In this document: piece by piece, positions 14,001 through 25,620 of the stretch
Position numbering within the stretch: position 1 is the stretch's first letter
Layout of the letters: each line of letters begins with the position of its first letter
From: Liolophura sinensis
Lineage: Eukaryota > Mollusca > Polyplacophora > Chitonida > Chitonidae
Length of the DNA stretch: 64,000 bases
NCBI RefSeq assembly: GCF_032854445.1
Contig: NC_088295.1
Span: forward strand, 71,824,028 to 71,888,027
Reading direction: 5' to 3'
Notes under the pieces: generated by a model
What the model saw: only the letters and a program-made list of their open reading frames with translations
Databases searched by the model: none
What the model was told of the DNA's origin: nothing
Position numbers and translations under genes: made by a program

Positions 14001-17000
14001 CAAACTAATGGCCCCAGCAAGGTACAATGAATATTCATATTACATTCTGTCATGTACATGTGGTACTGTTCACTGCATGATAGAACCATCACCTACATTG
14101 GCCTGCTACATGTAGTCAGACTGTAAAGCGTACATGTGTATCACATACATGTATTTCCACAACTGTACTCTGAGTCAAATTGATTATGATCACTAAAACT
14201 AACAATCAAATGTATGCGCAAATACAAAATGCCACCACAAAAAATATAAACTAACAACATGGATACCAGCTGAGTGCATGTACATGTACGTTGTAAATAT
14301 ACCCCTGAGTTAAACAAGCACTGACAGTTGAACATTTAAACAAATGGAATTGTAATTGCATTCAATGCACTATTACAATCTCCAAGTTGTTATAATATTA
14401 TGCATGTATATGACACAGTTTATGTAGTGAGAACTGAGGAAATGTTATAAACAGGCCCAGAACAAACATCCACAATGCTGCATAAACCTCACAAAATATG
14501 GTGTTTATCCCTGACAAATATACATGTAATTATTATTTTGTCCTTCAAACCAAATGGCCAATAAGTTCTGCAGTCAGCTTTTTGGACTACCAGAAATGTA
14601 ACAACCATGTGAAACAAATATGTTCACAACATTACTGAAAATGATACACTTACATATGTACTAGACCTAGAACAAAGCATGTTTGAAAATAATGCCCTCT
14701 CTTTTTTTCCATGAAAACATACTTCCAGGCAAGACTGTCAACAATGAACGTATTTCATTAGGTTGCTGAGAGACAACCTTAAGTGGCACAAAGAGAAAGT
14801 AACTGGTGTAAAAGCCTATCTAACAGCGTAGGCAGGTGTATACATACCACAAGTACATATCTCTATGTACTTCTGCCGGGACATCCCCTCTCACAAAGTG
14901 ATTACCTAAAGGTCCCAGGTAAGCAGGTGGGTTGTTGGTGAACAGGTATATGTGACCTTAATCTTCCTGTGTCTGATTAAAGGGGGTTATATTGTCAGCT
15001 GATTATCGTAATCTCTGTTACTGAGTGAATGTGCAGTCACCTTTCCTTAACAGGGAGATCAGATATCAACGATTCCCTTGGTGACCCTCCAAATTCAAAT
15101 AGTAAATTCTATTAGCCTAAGACTATGAAGTGATCAGGATGCTCTATATCCTATACCATACACCATGAATCAGTGTAGTATATTTAGACGGGCATGGTTA
15201 AACTAAAGCATGTCTAACAAAGCTACATGTATATGTACAGACTGCACCTTCAACTCTATAGAATACCAAGAAAAAAGGGCCCTCTCAAAATAGAAGAATG
15301 GAGAGGGTCAAAAGGGGCCCATGCACTTGTCAATGAAATTTGTTTATTGATTATCCATAATAACAATACCTTACACAAACCCTGTGGGAACTGTAAACTA
15401 AACTGTGCTTGCATGTCTAAATGACAAGATTGCCCTGTGGAAAATTACGACTACTCAGCAGAATGAGTAATGTTTTAGTACACACTCAGGATCAAGCTCT
15501 GTCCCTACAAAGCCCCGTGAATTACCTGATACATAAGAACATTAATTAACAGACTCTTGACTCAGAAAAGAGTTAAACCCTATAAAAAATTCATCCACTG
15601 GTTTTCTGTTTTCGTGAAAAATACAACAAACAGGAAAGTCAAATGTACATGCATGTAAACATCTACACTATTGTACAGGAAAGGCTTGTGCTTAGGTAAA
15701 TCTTTGCTGGGGCTGTACAATAAGTTTACATGCACATGGTGCTCACTTAAAACAATAATTAAACCTCATATGTATTGGACTGTACACCTGTGACATCTAC
15801 ATGTACATCCACTCAAGCTACAATGAGTTTATTACAATGTGTCATACACATATATATATACATACATACATACAACTGAATATAATACATCATGAAGGAA
15901 TTGTATGACTTTCTCTGGCACTGACATAAATGACAAACAACCTGAAGTATATGGCAAAATGAGTAATGAAAGAAATGACCTGGGTTATCTAATCTATACA
16001 TGTATAGTGTATAGTGAACATGTACACACACCTTCATGCACCTCTACAATGTACATAGTTTACAGGCGTAAGTCCATTATTCAGTATCTTCACTCCTTTC
16101 CAGGGCAGTGGATGATAGAAAAAAGGTGTTGAAAAGATATCTGAACTGGGAATTTTCTGTAACCTTCATCCTAGGAGGACACCCACGAAAAAGCACCACC
16201 AGGTTTACAAGTAAATGTACATTTCAGAATATGAACCTATAAAACACGAGTGAAGAGGGAACATCCTGATTCATATCCTGTACATATACATTGTGTAGGG
16301 AATAAATTCATAATCATTCCCATTCCACTCCAAGGTTTCATACATTTCCATCAAATTTACTGTATTTATATTCTTCAACATCATCAGAAAATTTTCACCA
16401 CAAACTCAAAGGTGCTCAAATTTTGAAGCTAGTTTGTTTACATAATATCAATTTTTTCCCCTTTACTCTGAAAATCCAAGATTGCATATGTATATATAAT
16501 AAATTTATGCTCAATGAACCATGCATGTATATGAATTTCCTGACTGTGAATTTGATCACAAGTATACAAGTAGATAAGATTTTATCTGTGTCCAACAAGA
16601 TAGTGGTTTGGCATGCTAGCTGGTAACCTGTCTTCTGCCAACACCTGACTACCATACCACGTCACTCATTAGATGTTAAATATATATACAGCCACAGGTT
16701 TTGGCCATACATGAATGACCACAGTCATGATCCCACTGGCTCATGTACTCCTCACATACATTAATTACAATGTCAAATAATCTGACATACAGGTAATACA
16801 TGATACATTTTATGTTTCTAGCAATAACACTCATGTCAGTAGTCACAGTTTGAGAACGTCACATTCACATGTATAATGCATGTCTTACTACTACACAGCA
16901 TCCAGCTGTCCAGTAATAACTAAACTTTATCTACCGACAAACACATACATGTACTGTAACAATCAAATCCATATTTCAAATACCTGGATATTAGGTTGAC

Positions 17001-20000
17001 AATACTCCCATTCCTTAACACAAAGGTAGTGTTACTCCAAAAAACATATACATTATTTTGACTCAATATTTCAGTATTTTATTTTCCCATGATCAGGAGT
17101 CAACCTTCCTTCTTCAGAGTTCTGAATGAATTCTGTTTCTGTTTCTTGTGCAGTAATACCACACCCACATGTATAAGATGTTCAACACAAGCATGTGTAC
17201 ATATATTGTACATACATGTAGCTCATTTCAGTGTAGTGCCTTTCTCTAGCAGCAATGTTGCTGTTAAAGAGAAAGGTGTGTAAGCCCATCCAAACTCAGT
17301 ATATAGGCGGAGTGTTTGAAGCCTTTGCCAAAGCAGCCATATGTACAACATGTACATGTTTAAGGAATGCCAACATGGCACACAGTATTGAAAAGTACAG
17401 CCATTTTACAGTAAACTCGTGAGAAATGAACAAGTGGCAAAGATACAACCAAGGCATCAACCAAAAACAGTAAGTCGCGCTACATGCACATGCAGTGAAC
17501 AGTAAGGTGTATGTATAAATTCATCAACAAAACAATGTGTACCATCACACCTGATTTCTGTATACATGTATGCAATCTCTATATGGGGCCTGTAGCCTCA
17601 ATGAACTTTGATCTTCAAATTTGTATTTGCATGTACATGTATTTTTGTAAGGCCATCATGAAAAATATGTTTGATGGGTGTAACCCAACTAACCTTGCAA
17701 AACAAGGCCCTACTCAAAAGTGTTTATTGGGATTCAAGCTCTTTATATCAGTTCTTTTTTTCCTTTCCTCATGTAAATTTCACTTTAAATCCCTATCCTT
17801 CTAATTAGCCTGAATGAAACTTGCCCACAAATTCCCTACCAATCAACCAAAACATTAAAGCTGATATTTTAATACAGATATGGCCGCTGTCGTATTGGTG
17901 AAATATTGTTTAGAACAGCATAAAACACCAATAAAATACATGATACAGATATCTCTGCCGTCGTACAGGTGAGAACACTGCAAAACACCAATTAAATACA
18001 TAATACAGATATGGCTACCATTGCACAGGTGAGAGCGCTGCAAAACACCAATTAAATACATAATACAGATATGGCTCCCATTGCACAGGTGAGAACATCG
18101 TAAAACACTAATCAAATACATGTACATAATACAGATCAGACCACACCAGATGAGTATGAAGTCAGTAGCAATACAAACTGAACATTAAAAATGGACTAAT
18201 ATTTCATTCAAAGCCATATTTCTCTTCATGTCTATGCATGTACTGTAGCTATAATAAAATAAACTGAACTGACATGCCATATTTAGTTGAAGATCTTGTG
18301 TTTTTTTTTTTGTCTCTGGCACTGGTATAAACCTTTTGGGTAATGCGGCCATCACAACATACATGTAAGTGCACTTTACCACACATTATTCTCTAGCATA
18401 GCGACCCAGAAAATCAGTTGTAATCCTCACTGATACATGTGCAGCATATTGATGCACTGCCAATATTGACATGGGTGTAGAATAAATAGAGAATGTAACC
18501 CCACATACAAAATAATAACACAAATATTATAGCTGTAACAACTGTTCTATTTTGTCGTGTGGATTTTCTCGTGTAGATTTATGTTTGTCTGCAAATTGTT
18601 TGCATGAGAAAGTTGTTACCAGTATTTATTTATAATTTATTTCATTGATATTTTACGCAGTATTCAGCTATGCTGAAGAAAATAATCCACTGAATCTAAG
18701 AGGGGGAATGACCAGAAATAAAACCTTAACTGAACACGGCCAAAGCACGCACCATGCAGATGGAGTCAGGGCAGACAACTTTACTAAGAAAACTAAGGAT
18801 TATGTCTTATGGCTAGTTGCTTCCCTTTGATATCTTCACCTACAGTGCATACATATACAGGGTTTCCACTGCAATGTATACATGTACAAAAATCAAATAT
18901 GCAACAGGAAGATTGATTTTGTTCATATGGTCATACACATTTACTTGAAACAGATACTCTTTAATTAATAAACTTCCTGAGCTTAATGGAAGGCATTATC
19001 AAAGGAGAGAAAATTGCAACTGTGCATACATGCACAAAAAATTAATTAATTATTTTCCTCATTATTCCTCATGCATCCTCATTATTAATCAGTCATGCAT
19101 GTACACATAACAGATGATCATAAACTATTTGATAAAACTGGAATTTCAATCATATACTTGTACCAGCTCAAATGATTTGCATTTATTTTCATGTGGAAAT
19201 TTTCATTATGTAGTTGCATATATTCCATTTACAGCTTGACTTTTAACATGTAATAAGATTATTTTCAGAAAACTTAAATCTGTTACCTGATCTATTTTCA
19301 GCAATTAATTGCATGTCCACTGTGTAGTTTATTTGCATTATATAATTTGTACAACATGTATAATTTTTTATTTTTCTTTATTTTTTATTGCATCTTTGCA
19401 CTCTAGCACTTTTTTCCCTATATGTAAATGCTGGTATACATACATCAACACACACACATTTAAATTCAATTCAACTAAAAAATTCTGCTTACCTTCTAAA
19501 TTGATGTCCAGAGAACACTCGCCAATCGATTCGTCACAGGAGCCCATACTGGGGTAAGACTGCTGAACGATCCTCACTGGTGGCTTCTGTATCGGTTTGA
19601 CATTCAGGGACTGTGGAGGATGAACCTTGGCTGGTTCTGGATAGATAATGGCAGGTGAAGAGACCACTGGATGGCTGTCATTCAGCTGGTTTTCCTTGTT
19701 TAGCACACTGTCAGATTTGGACGAGTTTTCAGGTGCTGTGGGACTAGTTTCTGGGGAAGCCTTAAGGGCCTGAGATTTGGCTGGGGGAGTTCTGTCCCCT
19801 GGTTTAACAGGCGCTTGCCTTTCCTTGAACCTCTGATACACAGTTTTCTCACTGCCCTTGTTCTGTTCAATGGATTTCAGGATTCTATGTGTGGCATCGG
19901 GCAAGGGCTGACTACCTGGGACGGTAAGTTCAGACACACCATGGATTTCTGTGCTTTTAGGAGACTTATTTAAATGGCCATCGTCTTCATGGCCTGATGA

Positions 20001-21188
20001 CTTTGACTGTGATCGAGAGCGCGATCGTCCCAGAACCTTAAGGAATGATCTACGTCCTTTACTCCGGGATTGTTCCATAGACTGGCTACTCTCTGTGGAG
20101 CCGCTGGTATCTAAACTTTGCGCACTGCCACTGGAGGAACTTCGACCAGATTTATCCCGCCGTCCATCTCTTCGTGACATTCTTGGTGAAATCTTCCTGA
20201 AGAAATTTCCTATACTGGAGCTGACTGATTTCTTATGGACGCTGAGGTTTCTGTCACTCTCCGTGAGGGTGTTGGAGGGTAAAGTGTTTGACCGTTCTGT
20301 TCGTGGTCCAATGTCAGAGGTTGGAGAGACTGGTGTTCTCGAGCCTGCTGTAATCTGGGGACAGATCTCTTGGATATTGGCTGAAGCCATTCGTTTGACC
20401 TCATCAGAGTACTGAGCTTTTATTGCCATCCGGTAGCTGATGGTACGGTCATGGTTATAGTCTTTCTCAATGTTGATCTTGCCCCGTTTAGCTGCCCCCT
20501 CTCCATCCGTGTACACCCCAGAATCCCCCCGTCCAGGAGAGCTGGTGAAGAAGTCCGAGCTCTGATCTGGGGAGTGGGAGGGATAAGAGGACATGGACAC
20601 CTGGAGGCGGTCCATTGTGCTCCCAGGGGAGGAGCTGTGCTGAGAGGGGGAAGAGGTTTGGGAATACCAGTCTGTGATTTGATGACATGTCTGCCGGAGC
20701 TGAGAGGCGTGACTAGAGCCATCATCAGATGTCGCCCCAGAATTGACAGACAAATAGTTACTGTTAGGTTTGCTAGCTGGCTCCTGGGGACTCAACTCTA
20801 GACTGGAGTCTTTCCCAGAAAGGTCCGTCACAATACTGTCATCTGTGTCTGAGTGACGCACTGTCACACGTTCATCATATGTCACATGCTTGGGGCTTGA
20901 GCGCCGGTTACCTGGACTTTTAGAGCGACTTCTCCCGCTGCTTATTAGTGAACCTCCTGGACTTACCGAGCGACTTCGTTCAGACTTCTTCATGCGAACT
21001 GGTGGCGCCACAGCTGACAGGCTGGTGCGATATGGCTGCGACACACGCGGCACAACCACTTCCTCGTCCTCATCATCACGGTGTCGGCTCTGACTGCGGC
21101 GACGTGTGATGCGGTCAGCATGCACCTTAGGAGAGCTGTTTCTCACTCCACTGTCCAGCACAGACTGGAACTGGCTGGAGCTGGACAT
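146..21188 (-). CDS. DLGAP: DLGAP/SAPAP (GKAP) family scaffold protein, 5' part of gene, runs off left edge
   Basis: This is a homologue of the discs-large-associated proteins, which link DLG/PSD-95 guanylate-kinase domains to Shank at synapses and junctions. Four exons are visible, read right to left: 21270-19493 (ATG at 21188), 3477-2885, 857-752 and 237-146. Phases match at each GT-AG junction (1, 0, 1), giving 829 codons before the left edge. The identification rests on residues 764-829: DGQYYLDLCQTEEERLLVLC, then NGRIRAAIGKTNLLISKKF and KQFRGLC, which follow the GKAP-domain pattern of vertebrate DLGAP1-4. Residues 1-763 are low-complexity, rich in Ser, Arg and Pro. They include RTISYRMAIKA at 248-258, which resembles the phospho-dependent DLG guanylate-kinase-binding repeats of SAPAPs (inference). 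An in-frame TAG lies upstream of the ATG, so this start is well supported. The rest of the GKAP domain and the Shank-binding C-terminus lie outside the window. Further alternative exons in the long intron cannot be excluded. Confidence 0.88.
238..751 (-). other. DLGAP intron, nothing further seen
   Basis: This is AT-rich intron sequence between two GKAP-domain exons. It has a short C-rich patch near 523-537. I see no repeat, exon or RNA gene here. Confidence 0.7.
752..857 (-). CDS. DLGAP: DLGAP exon 3 (start of GKAP domain)
   Basis: This 106-nt exon has acceptor ttgttgtcag and donor GGAAG|gtaagg. It enters in phase 0 and leaves in phase 1. It encodes DGQYYLDLCQTEEERLLVLC, then GQAKGDMGETALPEE and the first base of an Ala codon. 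The pattern D-G-x-Y-[FY]-L-x-L-x-Q-x-E-x-E-R is the DLGAP signature. The exon was found by homology and splice signals and contains no long open frame of its own. Confidence 0.9.
1009..1284. mobile_element. MITE-like element, short terminal inverted repeats
   Basis: The left end reads attaaagggcca and the right end, read inverted, gttttaaagggctgtg, so about 12 bp match as terminal inverted repeats around roughly 275 bp of AT-rich noncoding sequence. No transposase is present. A non-autonomous DNA element is the simplest reading. No target duplication was proven. Confidence 0.4.
1890..2181. mobile_element. MITE-like foldback element with long imperfect terminal inverted repeats
   Basis: The left arm has aaaggcatttgaattctaag followed by gtgggctttatgaac. 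The right arm, inverted, gives gaaaggccctcacatattcg and then ggtgggctttatgagc. Similarity continues inward to a shared acgtcaca near 1957-1964 and 2097-2104. The element is about 290 bp with no open frame, consistent with a non-autonomous DNA transposon remnant. Confidence 0.5.
2885..3477 (-). CDS. DLGAP: DLGAP exon 2 (Ser/Gly-rich linker)
   Basis: This 593-nt exon has acceptor ttctttctag and donor TATAAG|gtgagt. It enters with 2 nt completing the Gly codon (G|GA) left by the big exon and leaves in phase 0 (residues 566-763). It encodes a polar, probably disordered linker with SQDNLLDLCPSN, PRLSNSCEISPRDVNK and SSPDSLPSSHVTRTGS. No domain is recognised. Codon use and length are consistent with coding. 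The open frame continues briefly at both ends into intron (VSLSNV on one side), which should not be annotated as protein. Confidence 0.88.
10221..10326. repeat. SINE tail fragment fused to a duplicated segment
   Basis: Text at 10230-10275 (tatttgactggtgttttcag, then cgactcaagaaatattcctc) matches the tail region of the SINE family seen at 59033-59265. It runs into a segment at 10270-10326 that recurs almost unchanged at 10951-11007. Confidence 0.45.
10951..11007. repeat. Direct copy of 10270-10326
   Basis: The segment attcctcaccttgaaggtac followed by tacatcaaattttcacactatatgta recurs with one visible difference (ctaac versus ttaac). The copies are about 680 bp apart in the same orientation, so this is a recent local duplication or two copies of a dispersed repeat. 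Confidence 0.6.
11038..11064. repeat. (TA)n microsatellite
   Basis: This is a run of about 13 TA dinucleotides in the DLGAP intron, followed by gatggccgctgac. Confidence 0.9.
13315..13720. repeat. 45-bp minisatellite, nine copies
   Basis: The anchor tgtacgtcca recurs at 13321, 13366, 13411, 13456, 13501, 13546, 13591, 13636 and 13681, exactly 45 bp apart. Units differ by single bases (ccatg/ccagg, cataac/cctaac, gctgg/gcctg). Because 45 is a multiple of 3 and the unit lacks stops in several frames, it produces long repetitive open frames on both strands (for example 13232-13864 plus and 13178-13708 minus). I treat these as artefacts inside an intron. Confidence 0.95.
17871..18120. repeat. 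60-bp tandem repeat, about four copies
   Basis: Each unit starts with taatacagatatggct or close to it and ends caaaacaccaattaaataca, with an exact 60-bp period (lines beginning 17941, 18001 and 18061). The first copy at about 17881 is more diverged. It lies in the DLGAP intron about 1.4 kb downstream of the big exon's donor. Confidence 0.9.
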
Positions 21189-21270
21189 GATGACCCAGAG
21201 ACTAGCCACAAAGTCAGTTTCCTAACCTTAGTAAACAGGCCGGCGGCATCACCTCAGCCCAGCCCACACT
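19493..21270 (-). CDS. DLGAP: DLGAP first coding exon (large Ser/Arg-rich N-terminal region)
   Basis: This exon has acceptor ctcattgcag at 21271-21280 (minus strand), an 82-nt 5' leader, ATG at 21188 and donor GAAG|gtaagc at 19493/19492. The coding part is 1696 nt (565 codons plus 1 nt). The protein begins MSSSSQFQSVLDSGVRNSSP. It carries RRRSQSRHRD, RSRSKSPGNRRSSPKH, the DLG-binding-like RTISYRMAIKA (248-258), GNFFRKISPRMSRRDGRR (from 327) and RSRSRSQSKSS. Many RxxS sites suggest phosphorylation. A longer open frame starts at GTG 21209, but ATG 21188 fits the eukaryotic start rule. The open frame after 19493 is intron. The exon is clearly richer in G+C than its flanks. Confidence 0.9.
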
Positions 21271-24244
21271 CTGCAATGAGAAAATCACACATCAGTAGGA
21301 AAGACGCGCAATGTTCCAGCCATACATGTACACCATATAAGTATTGAGAGTAACAAATAATGTCATGCACCAATACAGCCTAATAAGATGTAATATTTAA
21401 CTATGCCACCCATGTCCTGGGCTATTTACAAACAAAACAATATTGCATTACGCAATAACAAAGGCCAGGCATATTTAACAAGCATGAATTGAAGATTTGT
21501 AATAATTAATGTACATACAGTACACAGACAATCAGATGCACTCACCACCTCAACAGTCAAATCTGCGAGTAATGCCATATGTACGATACATGTATGTAAA
21601 TCCACATGTACATGCTCATGAATACTGTATATCACCTAAAGACTGGTCCATAAAATGCACTTTCAGATGCACATAAAGGCCTTAAAGTGTCACTTTTGAC
21701 TCCATTACTAAAGTTTTTGGGATAAGAAATTAATCAAGTTTTTAAGTGGCCTGATAAGGCGCATGAAACAGTCAGAATCAATAAGAATGCATCACCTGTG
21801 AATAGCTAAACTTTAGGTGAAATACAGTAATCTTGTTTGCTGATCCACAGCCATGGAGTACAATATAATATCCTGTCTAATTAAGTGCTTTCAATTTTTT
21901 CAACGTATTATATGAGCCTACACAAGTACACAAGAGCTCCACTGTGTCTGTCTCTTCAGATTAATTAAAAATACCAACATGCTATTTCCCATTAGAGACT
22001 GGAGAGACTGAGAGCACAAACATGTAACATATAAAATGTATGCACTAGTACATTATTAACCGTTTAATATGATAAATCAGGATTCTCAGATTCCATGCTT
22101 TCACAATAAATTCACTGCTTACAACGTACTAGTCAATGAAATATATATGATGTATATGTACATGTGACAGTATACTCAGGGATATAGATATTTACTGTAG
22201 AGCAGATGTAAACACTTTATACTGTATTACATTTGTACACTGTATATATGAATACATGCACATATAAGTACATGTGCCAACCATTATATACATCCCAGAT
22301 GACTCATGTGAATGTAAATGCAGTCATTATTTGCAAACTGCCTGTAGGATGGAGCTACACATGTAACTATAGTTATTAGCAGATGTACACATGTAGATCA
22401 TCTACATGTATGTATATAAGCCCATGTGCATGCAATGAAGTGTCATATATCAGTGCCAGTTTATGTTCAGTTCAGTATCACCCAAACAACCTATAGTTGT
22501 ACAGCACATACTGTACAGGTATATGTATTCCAAGGTGACAAAAATACATTCTCATAAAAGCCTATTTAATCCACTGCTGAAGTTCAACAGTGTTGGTGAA
22601 AAAGACCTTTTTTTTTTTTTTTTAAAATAGGTTATTTAACACAGCTGAATACACTTTAGGTTGCATAAGAAGTAAGTTCTTAAGAGTACAAGTCCACAAG
22701 AAGAGTTGAGATGACTGACCATACTGCAATAACCCAGGACTGACCTTTACCATCCCCCCTCTCTCTCTCTGTCCCTCTCACATCACTCCCCACCACAGTC
22801 TGATTACTGCTACAAGTGTGTAAGATGCTGGAGAAGGATGGCCAATGTGACAGGGAGCTGTGAGATTCCCACAGAAGCTTTCTCCTCACAAGAACTGACC
22901 CATGCAGAGCAGCCCATGATACTCAGACCATCAGCATGGAAACTCACATCCAACTAATATTAAGTTTCCTGGCTGCATGGCTTCTGGCTAAACCATTCCC
23001 TTCCATCCAGACTCATCTGTGCTAACAGCTCATCTGAGATGAGACAACCGACATCAAACAAACTGGACTGTTTATCAACCAATTTACCAGATTTATATGT
23101 CTTTACACATCTGTGCACATATCATGGTACCAAACATGAAGACCTCAGGATTTTTACATCCATGCTGCATACATTTACACTATACATGTAAAATGTCCAT
23201 ACCATTTTCTAATTAAATTTATTTACCAATACTATCAACATGGGCCAATGAATGTACATGTACATGTATAGTGCCTCTTTAATTAAGACGGAACCCATAT
23301 TAAAGCATTTCTTTCCTTTGTCCCTTTGTAGTATTTGTCCCACAAATCCATACAGTACATGTGCAATCCACAAGCTTGTACAGTATATACACCATAAAAT
23401 GCATTCACTCATGGTTAGAATTGAAAACCACTTCAAAGTTACAATGTATGAGGATTATGAGGACACTGTATAATTGCATCCTAACACTGGGTAACCATCT
23501 AACTAACAGTACATGTCCACCCAAGTTTACAAGAACTGCTGTACATCATGCAGATACCATAGATGTCTCTGCAGTAGAAGTGTATATGTACGTGCACACT
23601 CACACGTTACATGAAACTGCTCAAACACCCCCGCACTCTCCTAACATACACGTCTACGTCCTATCCCTCCTCTAGCAGCAGTGGCCACAGGTGTCATCAG
23701 GTAAGTGTATACAAGTATCAGATGATATCAACGAACCACCTCACACGTATATAAAGCTGCCCAGGTACATGCAGCAAAGCTCAACTTTCCTTCACAGCTC
23801 AAATGACATTCACTGTTAGCTTGTGACTTTCTCAGCATCAGCACGTTTTCATCATCAAATTAAAAATGAGATTACCATGGGCGTTATTCATAAATATCAA
23901 TTATTTATACATAATGAGTATTGAGGCATACACAAATATATGTATCTGGCTAAGCTTGTCTGGGTTGTTGTTCCCACTCCCAAGGCCCCAGGCGATGTGT
24001 GTGTAAGACAATACCACCACACCCCTCAGTGTTAACTCTGCCTCAGCTGGGCGGGGTTTATACATGGAGGAAGTCTAATCGCAGGGATGTGTCAAATATC
24101 TAAACACTTTTTCTCAGGAATCTGGTATCCAGAACGCAAAACAAATGTGGATTACTTGGATACTTTTTCCTAACGCCGCTTCAGTTCTGGGCATGTGTGT
24201 GTTTCAAATATTTATACACATGTACCTGCAGACTGTAGTCAGTA

Positions 24245-24312
24245 GCATATGTGTACTTCTTTCACTTGACAATACGACATTAAACCCCAAGCACTCACCC
24301 ACTCACTCACTC
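24245..24312 (-). repeat. gtgagtgag-headed dispersed repeat, reverse copy
   Basis: Read on the minus strand this gives gtgagtgagtgagtg, then gcttggggtttaatgtcgta. The same head with tttgggatttaatgtcgta occurs at 32812-32860 on the plus strand. A short (gagt)n microsatellite joined to a conserved body suggests a dispersed element head. Confidence 0.5.
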
Positions 24313-25379
24313 ACCTGACAATAAAAGTCCATTCAAAACCAAATTACATGCATCATAAAGTATAATCATCAGAGGGAGAGGTATATTACATCAACAAATT
24401 ATACACCTGTATTACTTACACACTCTTAACAAGCCCTGTGCCCTAAAGGATTACATACATAAGCCAAAACTTAACACAACCAGAATTTTGATCTAAAGGC
24501 TTCTGCAGAAATAAAACATTCAACCCTATTTAAACCAATGTCATTTACACTAACCCACCCACCCTTACCCTGTAAACACCAAACCATGGGGCACAACATA
24601 TGTGAACATAACTTAAACAACCCTTTGAGCTTATGGACTACAAGGCATCTACCAAGGGTAGGTGTAACTGAAGCACTTCTGTATACATGTATGGCCACTG
24701 CATGTACATATCAACATCCTCTAAACGTGATGTTCCCTAGTAACGGGCATCAATCCAAACTCTTTCCAGGACCATGTCAAAAGCATACATCACTCCTCAA
24801 TTACACATTTATCTGTCAAATTGGCTTTGGAAAAAATCCAGATCACAGAGAGCACTTGTTTATCCTGAGCTTAAAAAAATTAACAAACTCACTAGCTAAA
24901 AGGGGCTGCATATTAATAGCCCAGTCATCTGGAGCCAATTTTGTTTAATGAAGATTTGATTGAGAGCTAATTTCTTTAACACTTTACAGAATGGCATCAA
25001 AAGAAGAGTTTTGTTCCAGTTCACAGTCAAGTTACTTCACCTTTTCATAAGATAATTGAGAGTCTAACTAGACCAAAACATATGATACATCTAAGTGCAC
25101 GTGTGTGGAGAAAACAGAAAGTTTTCTGACAACAAGTTTTCTGCCTTCTGACAACAAATCTTGTCATTGGGCCCCCAGAATCCAAATTTAACTCTTAAAG
25201 ATACATGTATGCATTAAATCAACAAAATTTTGACTGCTGATTCGTTGCTGTTGTAATTTGATTTCAACCAACTTTGAGCAATCAGCTTTAAAGTACTTGT
25301 GAAATATGCCTTCAGTCAAACTTACTCTATATACATGTACACATGCATTCTTGACTTGTGCCCCAACAAATGAGATCAG

Positions 25380-25620
25380 CTCACAACACACAAGCCTCTG
25401 GTTGCAAGGATGATGTAATGAAGGTTGATTTCTTCTAAATTGCAGAGCCCAGCAGGAAACCACAACAATCTCCAGGTTGCTGGCAGACCTTCCCTATATG
25501 CCCTTATGCCCGGAGACAAAGCCAGCATGAGATGAACTTCAACTTACGGCAACTGCATTGGTGAGAGGCTCCTGGGTCATTGTGTTGCACCAGCACTAAT
25601 CACCAGACCTTACTGAAGTT
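25380..25620 (-). mobile_element. tRNA-derived SINE copy, diverged
   Basis: The text agcaggaaaccacaacaatc, then ttgctggcagaccttccc, gccagcatgagatgaacttc and attggtgagaggctcctggg matches, segment by segment, the copies at 53477-53740 and 59033-59265. On the minus strand the head would carry the Pol III promoter boxes, which are degraded here. Confidence 0.65.

Larger units (their letters stand above)
3478..19492 (-). other. DLGAP long intron (about 16 kb)
   Basis: The flanking exons join in phase (GAA G|GA GGA) without any extra exon. The interior is AT-rich, dense in TACATGTA motifs, and contains a 45-bp minisatellite (13315-13720), a 60-bp tandem repeat (17871-18120), a (TA)n run (11038-11064) and a duplicated 57-bp segment (10270-10326 and 10951-11007). 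Open frames here are short and lack splice or family support. Alternative exons remain possible but I cannot support any. Confidence 0.65.

Noticed and set aside
19951..20415. 154-codon plus-strand frame and several others over the DLGAP big exon
   Set aside because: They are antisense or out-of-frame shadows of the strongly supported DLGAP coding frame.
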